This document shows positions 1-7,138 of a stretch of 10,083 bases of DNA, one piece after another. The position numbers were made by a program, and so were the translations under genes. The DNA is taken from assembly GCA_002317325.1 (NCBI GenBank), contig DCJB01000028.1:1-10083 (forward strand), written 5' to 3'. Numbering within the stretch: the stretch's first letter is position 1; each line of letters starts with the position of its first letter. This DNA comes from Bacteroidales bacterium UBA1711. Lineage in GTDB: Bacteria > Bacteroidota > Bacteroidia > Bacteroidales > P3. The notes below the pieces were generated by a model. That model saw only the letters and a list, made by a program, of their open reading frames with translations. It ran no database searches and was not told the origin of the DNA.

Positions 1-8
1 GGGGGGGC

Positions 9-758
9 TCACTGGTTCATGAAGCCGGCGGCGGCGAGGTAGGCCAAGAGGGCGCGGGAGATGTCGGTGTTGGCCTGTTTGGGGTAGCGGATGTTGGTGA
101 AGATTTCGGCGAGGTTGCGGGTGCCGTTCTGCCGCACCATCTCTTGATTGAAGGGGAACTCCTCGCGGACTTGGTGTATGCGGTCAATCTCCTCGTCGGA
201 GTAGTCGCAGTAAGTCTCGCGGTGGAGAATGCCCTCCACGGGGAGACGCTCGCTGAGGCGCGGTTCTTCGGCGGGGTAGCCGAGTGCGAGGGTGATGACT
301 GGGGCGACGCCCTGGGGCAGCCTGAGGAGGTCGGCAATGGCGGCGGCGTTATACAGCACCGTGCCGAGGTGGCAGAAGCCGAGGCCCTCGCTCTCGGCGG
401 CCACGCAGAGGTTCTGGGCGAAGAGCGAAGCGTCAATCACCCCGCTGAGGAACCACAAGAAGTTGTCGTAGGGCTGGCCGCAGCCCCGCTGGCGGCACCA
501 GTGGTGGTAGCGGTTGACATCGGCGCAGACGGTGAGCAGCACGGGGGCCGAGGCGCACTGCCCGTAATGGAGCACGGAGAGCGCCTGACGCCGCTCGGGC
601 TCGCAGGTGGCCACAAGGCTATAGACCTGCATATTGCCGGTGTTGGAGGCACGGCTGCCGCACTCGGTGATGCGGTGCAGCACCTCGTCGGAGACGGGCT
701 TGTCGGTGAAGCGGCGCACGCTGGCATGGCCGCAGAGGAGGGTTTCGATAGCGTTCAT
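9..758 (-). CDS. nfsA: NfsA-type FMN-dependent nitroreductase / NAD(P)H oxidoreductase
   Basis: Predicted cytosolic flavoenzyme that uses NAD(P)H to reduce nitroaromatics, quinones or similar electrophiles. From the ATG at 758 it has 249 residues, close to the roughly 240 of E. coli NfsA. The opening IETLLCGHASVRRFTDKPVS lines up with the NfsA start (ICGHRSIRHFTDEPIS, from memory), including the H-x-S-x-R-R segment (residues 11-16) that contacts FMN phosphate. SNTGNMQ (38-44), FAQNLCVAAESEGLG (113-127) and LALGYPAEEPRLSERLP (157-173) also match the family. A longer frame opens at 806, but the family N-terminus begins at 758, so I chose that start. No clear Shine-Dalgarno precedes it. A weak -7-like TTCGTTTG lies on the minus strand at 811-804. 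It is divergent from trkA and not part of that operon. Family assignment is firm; the physiological substrate is unknown. Confidence 0.88.
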   Translation of the reverse strand: MNAIETLLCGHASVRRFTDKPVSDEVLHRITECGSRASNTGNMQVYSLVATCEPERRQALSVLHYGQCASAPVLLTVCADVNRYHHWCRQRGCGQPYDNFLWFLSGVIDASLFAQNLCVAAESEGLGFCHLGTVLYNAAAIADLLRLPQGVAPVITLALGYPAEEPRLSERLPVEGILHRETYCDYSDEEIDRIHQVREEFPFNQEMVRQNGTRNLAEIFTNIRYPKQANTDISRALLAYLAAAGFMNQ

Positions 759-902
759 TGGTCGGAAGGGTTGATGAAATGTGAAAAGTGGATTGTGGAT
801 TGGCAAACGAATTGGGACGCCGCAGGGGGTGGCTTAATGATTTGATACCGCCCCCATTTGATGGATAGCGACGGCATAGCGCGCTGAGAGTGTAAAAAAT
901 CT

Positions 903-935
903 TTTGACTGCAATTGGAAAAAAGTAGTACTTTTG
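903..935 (+). promoter_or_regulatory. Bacteroidetes-type promoter for the trk operon
   Basis: A TTTG at 903-906 and TACTTTTG at 928-935 are separated by 21 bases, matching the Bacteroides -33 (TTTG) / -7 (TAnnTTTG) consensus for the primary sigma factor. Transcription would begin about 5-8 bases after the -7 box, giving a leader of roughly 17-20 nt before the trkA ATG at 959. The A-rich GAAAAAAA just before the ATG fits Bacteroidetes initiation sites, which often lack a Shine-Dalgarno. Confidence 0.8.
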
Positions 936-950
936 CAGCTGCAAAAGTAC
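927..950. repeat. Perfect 24-bp palindrome over the trkA promoter -7 box
   Basis: Each 12-base half reads GTACTTTTGCAG on its own strand, with no spacer and no mismatch; symmetry ends at 926/951. It contains the whole -7 element (928-935) and extends across the likely transcription start. It could be an operator for a dimeric regulator. It also places a -7 box on the minus strand, although I see no TTTG at the right distance for minus-strand use. The sequence is directly visible; any regulatory role is inferred. Confidence 0.75.
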
Positions 951-958
951 GAAAAAAA

Positions 959-2299
959 ATGAACATAATCATTGCAGGAGACGGAGAGGTTGGTTTTTAT
1001 CTTGCCAAGTCGCTGACCGAACTCAACCACAACATCACGGTAGTGGATCCGAACTCGGAACTGCTCAAGCGGCTGGAGTCGGAAACCGACCTGCTGACCA
1101 TCGCCGGATCCTCGACCTCGCCGCAGGTGCTGGAAGAGGCCGGGGTGGGCAGCTGCGACCTGTTTCTCGCCGTGCTGCACGACGAGAGCATCAACCTCAT
1201 GAGCTGCGTGATGGCCAAGAAGCTCAAGGCCAAGAAGACGGTGGCCCGCATAAGCAATGCCGAACTGCTGCTGCCACGCAACCGCGATATGTTCCTTGAA
1301 CTGGGGGTGGACGAGATGGTGTGTCCGGAACGAATAGCCACCAAAGAAATCACCAACCTGCTGAAGAACTCGGTGGCCACAGAGTTTTTCGACTTTTCGG
1401 GGGGACTGCTGACCATGTACCTTGTGCGGTTAGAGAGCGACTCTCCCGTGCTGGGACACAGCGTGGCGGAACTGCTCCAGATGTACAGCACCCTTTCGGT
1501 GCGCATAGTGGCGGTGCTGCGCAACGGCATGACCATCATACCCCACGCCGACACCGTGCTGATGCAGGGCGACCTGGTCTATCTCATCAGCCGCCCCAAT
1601 CAGGCGGACAAGATATGCCGAGTGGCGGGCAAGTCGGAAGCCGAGGTGAAGCGGGCCATGATAGTGGGTGCGGGCCGCATAGGGCGGTTCGCCGCCCAAA
1701 CGCTCGAAGAGACCTTGCGCATCACCCTCATCGAAGAGTCGCGACCCCGCTGCGAGGAAGCCGCCTCGCTGCTCAAAGAGACCCTCATCATCAACGGCGA
1801 TGCGACCGACATAGAGCTGCTCAAGAACGAAGGCCTGCTCCGCACCGACGCCTTCATAGCCGTCACCGACTCGTCGGAGACCAACGTCCTCACCTGCCTC
1901 CACGCCAAGCGCCTCGGAGTGCGCCGCACCATCGCCTTGGTTGAGAACACGGGGTTCATCAGCCTGTCGCAGGACATCGGCATTGACACCATCATCAACA
2001 AGAAGCTCATCACGGCCAGCTATATCTCGCGCTTCATCGTCAAGGGCGAGGCGGTGAGCAGCAAGTGGCTCAGCGGCACCAACGCGGAGCTGATAGAGTT
2101 CAACGTGGGCAAGTGGGCCACCGCCACACGCCACACCATACGCGACCTCAACCTGCCGCAGGGTGCCGCCATCGGCGGCATCATCAGAGGGCGTGAGACC
2201 ATCCTGCCCACCCGCGACACACAAATAAAGGCCAAAGACCGCGTCATCATCTTCGCCCTGCCCAAAGTGATGGATCAGGTGGCCAAACTGTTTGAATAG
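959..2299 (+). CDS. trkA: Trk potassium-uptake regulatory subunit TrkA
   Basis: Cytosolic, peripheral gating subunit of the Trk/Ktr K+ transporter; it binds NAD(H) or adenine nucleotides and docks on TrkH. The 446 residues form two RCK units, the full-length TrkA plan. RCK-N 1 has the Rossmann loop GDGEVG (7-12) and an acidic strand end at D30; the first TrkA-C domain spans about 140-220. RCK-N 2 has GAGRIG (237-242) with E259/E260 after the second strand; the second TrkA-C domain spans about 365-446. The frame stays open upstream to 914, but that stretch holds the promoter and would start translation before transcription, so the ATG at 959 is right. It is the first gene of an operon with two trkH genes; the stop at 2299 lies 17 bases before trkH1, with AGGAGG overlapping the stop. 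Confidence 0.95.
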   Translation: MNIIIAGDGEVGFYLAKSLTELNHNITVVDPNSELLKRLESETDLLTIAGSSTSPQVLEEAGVGSCDLFLAVLHDESINLMSCVMAKKLKAKKTVARISNAELLLPRNRDMFLELGVDEMVCPERIATKEITNLLKNSVATEFFDFSGGLLTMYLVRLESDSPVLGHSVAELLQMYSTLSVRIVAVLRNGMTIIPHADTVLMQGDLVYLISRPNQADKICRVAGKSEAEVKRAMIVGAGRIGRFAAQTLEETLRITLIEESRPRCEEAASLLKETLIINGDATDIELLKNEGLLRTDAFIAVTDSSETNVLTCLHAKRLGVRRTIALVENTGFISLSQDIGIDTIINKKLITASYISRFIVKGEAVSSKWLSGTNAELIEFNVGKWATATRHTIRDLNLPQGAAIGGIIRGRETILPTRDTQIKAKDRVIIFALPKVMDQVAKLFE

Positions 2300-2316
2300 G
2301 AGGGTGTCGGCAAACG

Positions 2317-3780
2317 ATGGGAAGGTTCAACTACAGGCTCGTCGCCCACATAGTGGGCATGATGCTCATCTACCTTGCCGGCGCCATGGCGCTGCCCTTG
2401 TCGGTGTCGCTGCTCTGCCACGACGGAGCGCAGTTCGCCCTCACTTTCTCGGCACTCTTCACCCTGATGATAGGGCTGCTGCTGCGCAACTTCGGAGGAC
2501 GTGGGGCGGCCTTTGAGTTCCACGAGAGCGAGGCGGCCTGGATAACTATGGCGGTGTGGATAGCGATACCGCTGTGCGGGACACTCCCCTACCTGCTCAC
2601 GGGTGCGGCTTCGTCGTTCACAGATGCGGCATTCGAGTCGTTCAGCGGATTCACCACCACGGGATCGTCGGTGATGGAGCTGCCCGAGGAACTGCCCGAG
2701 GGGCTGCTGGTCTATAGGGCGTTCACCCAGTGGATTGGCGGGCTGGGGCTGATACTCTTTGTGGTGGCCATCCTCCGCAAGTTGGGCATAGGGGCGGGCA
2801 TACTCTACGAGTCGGAGTTCTCCGGCACCCAGCAACGCAAGCTCCACCCCCGCCTCGCGAGGAGCGTGCAGCGGATGTGGGGAACCTACATTTGGCTGAC
2901 GGCCGTGCTGCTGACCCTGCTCATCCTCACCGGTATGCGGCCGGCAGATGCCCTCTGCACAGCCTTCAGCACCGTCTCCACGGGCGGGTTCGTCACCCAC
3001 TCCTCGGGACTGAGCCAGCTGTCCAACGGCAGCCTGATGGTGGTGACGGCGTTCATGCTCCTGAGCGGGATAAACCTATCGGTGCTGTTTCGGCTCTTCA
3101 CCCTTCGCTGGCGGAAGATAGGGCCGTGCGAAGAGCTGGTGTGGTATTTGGGACTCTTTGCGGCGGCGGCCGCCGTCTGCTGCGCCGCCTTCCTCAAGTC
3201 GGGCAACCGGCTCGCCGACTCGGTGCTCTACAGCCTCTTCCACATAGCCTCCACCATGTCCACCTGCGGCTTCTACCTGCCGCAGCTGCCCCACTGGCCG
3301 CTGCCCGTGAGCGCAATCACTTTTGTGCTCATCATCATCGGAGCCTCGGCGGGTTCGACGGGCGGAGGCATCAAGCTCCGCCGAATCATCATCCTGCTGC
3401 GCTACACGCGCAACTACTTCACCCGCATGGTCCACCCCCAGGCGGTGGTGCGGGTGAAGGTGGATAACCGCATAGTCCCCGAAGTGTATGTGAACAAAGT
3501 GTTCGCCTTCGTCTTCCTGTATATTGCCGGCATAGCCATAGGGGCCTTCGCACTCACGCTCTGCGGCTGCACGATACCCGACGCCGTGTGCATGGCCTCG
3601 GCCAACATCAGCAACCTCGGGCCCTCGCCGCTGCTCAACAACCTCGGCGGGGCACTCGACTACGCCCTCCTCCCAGAGGTGGCCAAGTGGCTGCTCACCC
3701 TCCTCATGCTGGCCGGACGCATAGAGCTCTTCGCCCTCATATCCATCTTCTCGCCCGCCTACTGGCGGCAGACCACATAA
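2317..3780 (+). CDS. trkH: TrkH-family potassium channel subunit, first copy
   Basis: Inner-membrane pore subunit of the Trk K+ uptake system, 487 residues, the usual TrkH length. The four M1-P-M2 repeats show in the selectivity-filter signatures: TTTG (113-116), STGGF (221-225), STCGF (315-319) and NLGPS (433-437), each with the conserved filter glycine. SAGSTGGGIK (344-353) is the conserved family motif in the third repeat. The third filter has Cys317 just before its glycine, where Thr or Ser is commoner. A strong AGGAGG (2298-2303) overlaps the trkA stop, 13 bases from the ATG, suggesting coupled translation with trkA. The gene favours ATA for Ile (my hand count: 17 ATA, 13 ATC, 3 ATT), unlike the next gene. 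Its TAA stop is in the same frame as trkH2. KtrB is the nearest alternative name; length and TrkA pairing favour TrkH. Confidence 0.93.
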   Translation: MGRFNYRLVAHIVGMMLIYLAGAMALPLSVSLLCHDGAQFALTFSALFTLMIGLLLRNFGGRGAAFEFHESEAAWITMAVWIAIPLCGTLPYLLTGAASSFTDAAFESFSGFTTTGSSVMELPEELPEGLLVYRAFTQWIGGLGLILFVVAILRKLGIGAGILYESEFSGTQQRKLHPRLARSVQRMWGTYIWLTAVLLTLLILTGMRPADALCTAFSTVSTGGFVTHSSGLSQLSNGSLMVVTAFMLLSGINLSVLFRLFTLRWRKIGPCEELVWYLGLFAAAAAVCCAAFLKSGNRLADSVLYSLFHIASTMSTCGFYLPQLPHWPLPVSAITFVLIIIGASAGSTGGGIKLRRIIILLRYTRNYFTRMVHPQAVVRVKVDNRIVPEVYVNKVFAFVFLYIAGIAIGAFALTLCGCTIPDAVCMASANISNLGPSPLLNNLGGALDYALLPEVAKWLLTLLMLAGRIELFALISIFSPAYWRQTT

Positions 3781-3831
3781 ACCCGCTGCCCTACGGAAAC
3801 TCTCAGATACATACTGCGGTTCATCGGCATA

Positions 3832-5244
3832 GTGCTGATGGTGGAAGGAAGCCTCATGCTCCTGTGCCTCATTCCCGCACTGCACTTCGGCGACGGCACG
3901 GGGAGCGCCATAGCCGTGTCGGGCCTTTTCACCGTGGTGGTGGGAATGCTGCTCTTCGTCCGCTTCCACCGGGCGGTGACGCTCGCCAACAAACGCATGG
4001 CCTACCTGTTGGTGGTGCTTATATGGGCGGCGCTGTCGCTCTTCGGCACCCTGCCGTTCCTGACCACAGGCACCGCACGCAGTTTTGCCGACGCGTTCTT
4101 TGAGTCTATGTCGGGCATCACCTCCACGGGCGCCACCATCTTCTCGGCCGTGGAGTGGCTCCCCTCCTCCATCCTGCTGTGGCGCAGCATGACCCAGTGG
4201 TTCGGGGGCTACGGCATCGTCCTCCTCGTGCTGGCCATCGTGCCCTCGCTGGGCATCAACAAGCACAGCCTCTACACCGCCGAGGCCTCGGGCGCCGACA
4301 ACACAGGCAAGCAGACCTCCACCATGGGCGCCACCCTGCGGCAGACGCTGGGGGTATATATCTTCCTGACGGCGGCTTTCGTCACCGCCTACTGGAAGAG
4401 CGGGCTGCACGTGTGGGACGCGGTGAACCTCACCTTCACCAACATTTCGTCGGGCGGGTTCTCCATCTACAACAACAGCCTCGAGAGGCTCACCCACTTC
4501 CAGCAGTACATCACCGCCTTCGCCATGCTTCTGAGCGGCATCAACTTCACCATGCTCTACAACCTGCTCGTCTTCCGGTGGGACCGAATGAAGAACAAAC
4601 TCGACCAAGTGTCGGCCTACCTCGCACTCTACCTCGCTGCCGCCCTTTTGGTGATGCTGGGGCTGCGATTTGCGATGGGCTACAGCTGGGGCGATGCCGT
4701 CCGCTGCGGCGTGGTGCAGACCATCAGCGTGCTCACCACCACCGGCTCCTTGGCGGCCGACACCTCGACGTGGTGGGTGCCCATCACCTTCCTGTTCGTC
4801 ATGCTCTCCATCGTGGGCGGAATGGCCGGCTCCACCACGGGGGGACTCAAAGTAATGCGGATGCTCATTCTCGGACGCAACGTGCGCAAGATTCTCCGCG
4901 ACCAGCTCCACCCCCATGCCGTGAACCCGGTGCGGCTGAACGGCACCCCCGTGTCGGCACAGATAATCACTAACGTGATGGTCATCTTCATGACATTTGT
5001 GATGGTCATCTTCTTCGGCACGCTGGCACTGGTGCTGTGCGGCATCGACGCCACCGAGGCCATCGGGGCCACCATAGCCTGCCTCACCGGCTACGGCCCC
5101 GGGCTGGGACTGAGCGGCGGCTTCGGCTGCTACGCCTCTTTCACCCCCGCCGCCAAGGGGGTATGCACCCTGCTCATGCTCCTCGGCCGGCTCGAATGCC
5201 TCACCATCCTCATCCTCTTCACTCGCTCGTTTTGGCGCCGGTAG
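3832..5244 (+). CDS. trkH: TrkH-family potassium channel subunit, second divergent copy
   Basis: Second Trk pore subunit, 470 residues from the GTG at 3832. Filter signatures are TSTG (97-100), SSGGF (206-210), TTTGS (302-306) and TGYGPG (419-424), with all four glycines present; the third-repeat motif reads MAGSTTGGLK (331-340). It resembles the first copy in layout but differs throughout, so this is an old duplication or a separate acquisition. The start is uncertain. The frame is open from the trkH1 stop (3778-3780), and codons 3805-3828 read RYILRFIG, matching RLVAHIVG of the first copy, so homology begins before the GTG. No ATG lies there. ACG at 3793, one transition from ATG, would give a full-length N-terminus; starting at GTG 3832 or ATG 3838 shortens the first membrane helix. 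Ile codons are mainly ATC (about 20 ATC, 4 ATA). Likely same operon as trkA. Confidence 0.9.
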   Translation: MLMVEGSLMLLCLIPALHFGDGTGSAIAVSGLFTVVVGMLLFVRFHRAVTLANKRMAYLLVVLIWAALSLFGTLPFLTTGTARSFADAFFESMSGITSTGATIFSAVEWLPSSILLWRSMTQWFGGYGIVLLVLAIVPSLGINKHSLYTAEASGADNTGKQTSTMGATLRQTLGVYIFLTAAFVTAYWKSGLHVWDAVNLTFTNISSGGFSIYNNSLERLTHFQQYITAFAMLLSGINFTMLYNLLVFRWDRMKNKLDQVSAYLALYLAAALLVMLGLRFAMGYSWGDAVRCGVVQTISVLTTTGSLAADTSTWWVPITFLFVMLSIVGGMAGSTTGGLKVMRMLILGRNVRKILRDQLHPHAVNPVRLNGTPVSAQIITNVMVIFMTFVMVIFFGTLALVLCGIDATEAIGATIACLTGYGPGLGLSGGFGCYASFTPAAKGVCTLLMLLGRLECLTILILFTRSFWRR

Positions 5245-5291
5245 GGCGGCCGTCAACACCCCTTTGTGAAAAAACTTAGACAAACTACCTC

Positions 5292-5331
5292 TTTTTCAGA
5301 AAAAAAATGTGTAACTTTGCAATCTGAAAAA
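5292..5331. repeat. 9-bp inverted repeat flanking the ftsE promoter -7 box
   Basis: TTTTTCAGA (5292-5300) and TCTGAAAAA (5323-5331) are perfect reverse complements separated by 22 bases, with the -7 element TAACTTTG between them. The left arm lies upstream of the predicted transcription start, so this cannot act as a complete RNA hairpin; a DNA operator is the simplest reading. Both arms are A/T-rich, so chance occurrence is possible. Confidence 0.5.
5312..5319 (+). promoter_or_regulatory. Promoter -7 element for the ftsE operon
   Basis: TAACTTTG, followed by C, fits the Bacteroidetes -7 consensus TAnnTTTG. It sits 20 bases before the ftsE ATG, so the leader would be very short. No TTTG lies 19-21 bases upstream; the nearest T-rich run (5292-5296) is too close. 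The -33 element is therefore weak or absent, which may mean the promoter needs an activator or is simply weak. It lies in the 95-base gap after trkH2 and opens the second operon. Confidence 0.6.
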
Positions 5332-5339
5332 TAGCAGGA

Positions 5340-6014
5340 ATGGACACACCCATCATTTCACTCAACGATGTGGCTATCAGTCAAGGCGACGGCATTTTGC
5401 TGTCTCACGTCAACCTTGCCGTGAGCCCCGGCGAGTTTGTATATCTCATCGGCAAGAGCGGCGCGGGGAAGACGACGCTGCTCCGCACCCTGTATGCCGA
5501 CCACCCGATAGACTCGGGCGAGGCGGCAGTCTGCGGGGTGGACCTCATGCGCCTCAAACGCCGAAAAAGGCCTATGCTGCGCCGTCAGATAGGCATCGTA
5601 TTCCAAAACTTCCGCCTGCTGCGCGACCGCAACGTCTATGACAACATGGCCTTCGTGCTGCGGGCCACGGGCTGGAAGCGTTCCGAGATAGACGCCCAAA
5701 TTGTCGAAACACTGCAGGCCGTGGGTATAGCCGACAAAGCCGAGTCGTCCATCTACCACCTCTCCGAGGGGGAGCAGCAGCGGGTGGGCATAGCCCGGGC
5801 GCTCATCAACAACCCCAAGCTCATCCTCGCCGACGAACCCACGGGCAACCTCGACCCCGCCACCTCGTCGGACATTATGCAGCTGCTGGTGGATATTAAC
5901 CGCAAGAGAGGCACCACCATGCTCATATCCACCCACGACTTCATGATGATAGACAAATTCCAGTCGAGGATGCTGGTGTGCGAGAAAGGACAACTTTTCG
6001 ACCCCCAACAATAA
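5340..6014 (+). CDS. ftsE: Cell-division ABC transporter ATPase FtsE
   Basis: Cytoplasmic ATPase that pairs with membrane protein FtsX at the division site and controls peptidoglycan hydrolases through periplasmic partners. The 224 residues match the FtsE length. Walker A is GKSGAGKT (38-45), the Q-loop is FQNFRLL with Gln89, the ABC signature is LSEGEQQ (141-147), Walker B is LILADE (161-166) followed by the D-loop region PTGNLD, and the switch histidine is His199 in STHD. VFQNFRLLRDRNVYDNMAFV (87-106) is typical of FtsE rather than of LolD or MacB, which share the core. No ftsX is present in the window; from memory ftsE and ftsX are often unlinked in Bacteroidetes. It is the first gene of its operon; the exported OmpA-family gene follows after 47 bases. 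All catalytic residues are intact. Confidence 0.88.
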   Translation: MDTPIISLNDVAISQGDGILLSHVNLAVSPGEFVYLIGKSGAGKTTLLRTLYADHPIDSGEAAVCGVDLMRLKRRKRPMLRRQIGIVFQNFRLLRDRNVYDNMAFVLRATGWKRSEIDAQIVETLQAVGIADKAESSIYHLSEGEQQRVGIARALINNPKLILADEPTGNLDPATSSDIMQLLVDINRKRGTTMLISTHDFMMIDKFQSRMLVCEKGQLFDPQQ

Positions 6015-6061
6015 AAGCACAACAACTGCGTTACCACAAGAAAAAATAATACCACACCCCG

Positions 6062-7138
6062 ATGAAAAGAAACGTCATCATATCGTTCCTCGCGCTGCTG
6101 CTGCTCGTTCCGGCGGGCAACGTGCAGGCCCAGTACCGCAAGAAGAAACAGACCACCGACATCATCAAAGAAGGCACCAACAAGCGCCTCTGGCTCCGCA
6201 GCAAGTCGGACACCAGCTGGGTGCCCACGGAAGGCGGACTCTACGAACAAGTCACCCGACCCGAGCTCTCGGGCAAGAAAGGCAAGAAGGTGGACCCCAT
6301 CATCGACCCCAACGGCAAGCACAAAGTGCGGGAGACGGCCTACGACACGGTGTTCAAATTTGCCGCCTTCGACGCCAAGCGGCTCTACTACGTTGACTAC
6401 AACTACAACGACTTCCGCGCCCTCAAGTGGCTGAAAGACAAAGATCGCAACTGGGGCACCTTCGACCCGGTAATGGACCACCTGACTTCGGCCGGCCGCA
6501 TACCGATGCAGATATGCGCCGTCTTTGCCGTCAACCCCAACGTGACCGACCCCGACCGCCGGCGGGAACTCATCCACGACGCGCAGATGGAGGCCGTAAT
6601 CTCGCTCGACTTCCTCCGCGACGTGTTCCTCGAACTGGAACTCAGGAACAAGATAGCCTACCAAGTGGCCGAGATTGACTGGCGCTACTGGAAGGACGAG
6701 GCCTACTACAACGAACCGCAGCCCGACGACGAGCTCATCCATGTGGGCCTCATCCTCGGCTTCAGCTCCAAGAAGGCGGACCTCTTCCCCAGCCCCGCCA
6801 AAGACGCGCCCGCCTTTGCCAACATCAAGTTCTTCCCCAACGACGCCACCATACAGGAGTCCTACCTGCCCGAGGTAGAGAACCTGGCCAAGACGCTGAA
6901 AGAGCGCGACGGCCTCGAAGTGCTGCTCACCGGCTACAGCGACAACACCGGCACCGAGTCGTACAACAGGGGGCTCGCGCACCAGCGCTGTGTCGAAATC
7001 AAGAAAGCCCTCGTGCTGCGCGGCATTGAAGAGCACCGCATAGAGATAATAGCCAAGGGCGAAGAAGACCCCGTGGCCGACAACAGCACATATAGCGGCC
7101 GATTGGACAACAACCGGGTCACCGTCAAACTCCAGTAG
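6062..7138 (+). CDS. Exported OmpA-family peptidoglycan-binding protein with unrecognised N-terminal region
   Basis: A 358-residue protein with a Sec signal peptide (about 1-23: MKR, hydrophobic core, then V-Q-A before Gln24). It has no lipobox cysteine, so it should be periplasmic or outer-membrane associated. Residues about 252-358 form an OmpA C-terminal domain: GYSDNTGTESYNRGLAHQR carries Asp294 and Arg309, matching the pair that binds the peptidoglycan diaminopimelate carboxylate in E. coli OmpA. Residues about 90-245 are rich in Trp, Tyr and acidic residues (DRNWGTFDPVMDHL, AEIDWRYWKDEAYYNE) and I cannot assign them to a family. I compared them with remembered GldN/PorN features and saw no match. 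There is no beta-barrel pattern, so it is not a porin. It follows ftsE in an apparent operon, and its TAG stop directly abuts the next gene's ATG. A wall-anchored envelope role is inferred. Confidence 0.78.
   Translation: MKRNVIISFLALLLLVPAGNVQAQYRKKKQTTDIIKEGTNKRLWLRSKSDTSWVPTEGGLYEQVTRPELSGKKGKKVDPIIDPNGKHKVRETAYDTVFKFAAFDAKRLYYVDYNYNDFRALKWLKDKDRNWGTFDPVMDHLTSAGRIPMQICAVFAVNPNVTDPDRRRELIHDAQMEAVISLDFLRDVFLELELRNKIAYQVAEIDWRYWKDEAYYNEPQPDDELIHVGLILGFSSKKADLFPSPAKDAPAFANIKFFPNDATIQESYLPEVENLAKTLKERDGLEVLLTGYSDNTGTESYNRGLAHQRCVEIKKALVLRGIEEHRIEIIAKGEEDPVADNSTYSGRLDNNRVTVKLQ

Noticed and set aside
144..845. A 233-codon plus-strand frame opposite the nitroreductase
   Set aside because: The minus strand has clear NfsA motifs; the plus frame is its shadow and has no recognisable domain.
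914..958. Upstream extension of trkA by 15 codons from an ATG at 914
   Set aside because: This stretch contains the -7 box and palindrome, so it would not be transcribed from that promoter, and the TrkA family N-terminus starts exactly at 959.
3076..5283. A 735-codon open frame on the minus strand across both trkH genes
   Set aside because: It lies antisense to two clear TrkH genes and its translation is rich in His, Gly, Glu and Ala without any domain, as expected for the complement of a GC-rich gene.
5230..5300. Intrinsic terminator between trkH2 and ftsE
   Set aside because: Only a 4-bp GCCG/CGGC stem around the trkH2 stop and a 5-bp TTTGT/ACAAA pair are present; neither is strong or followed directly by a T-run.
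3778..7138. Stop-codon reassignment suggested by two in-frame, stop-separated gene pairs
   Set aside because: The separating stops differ (TAA and TAG), and TAA, TAG and TGA all end other clear genes at their expected family lengths.
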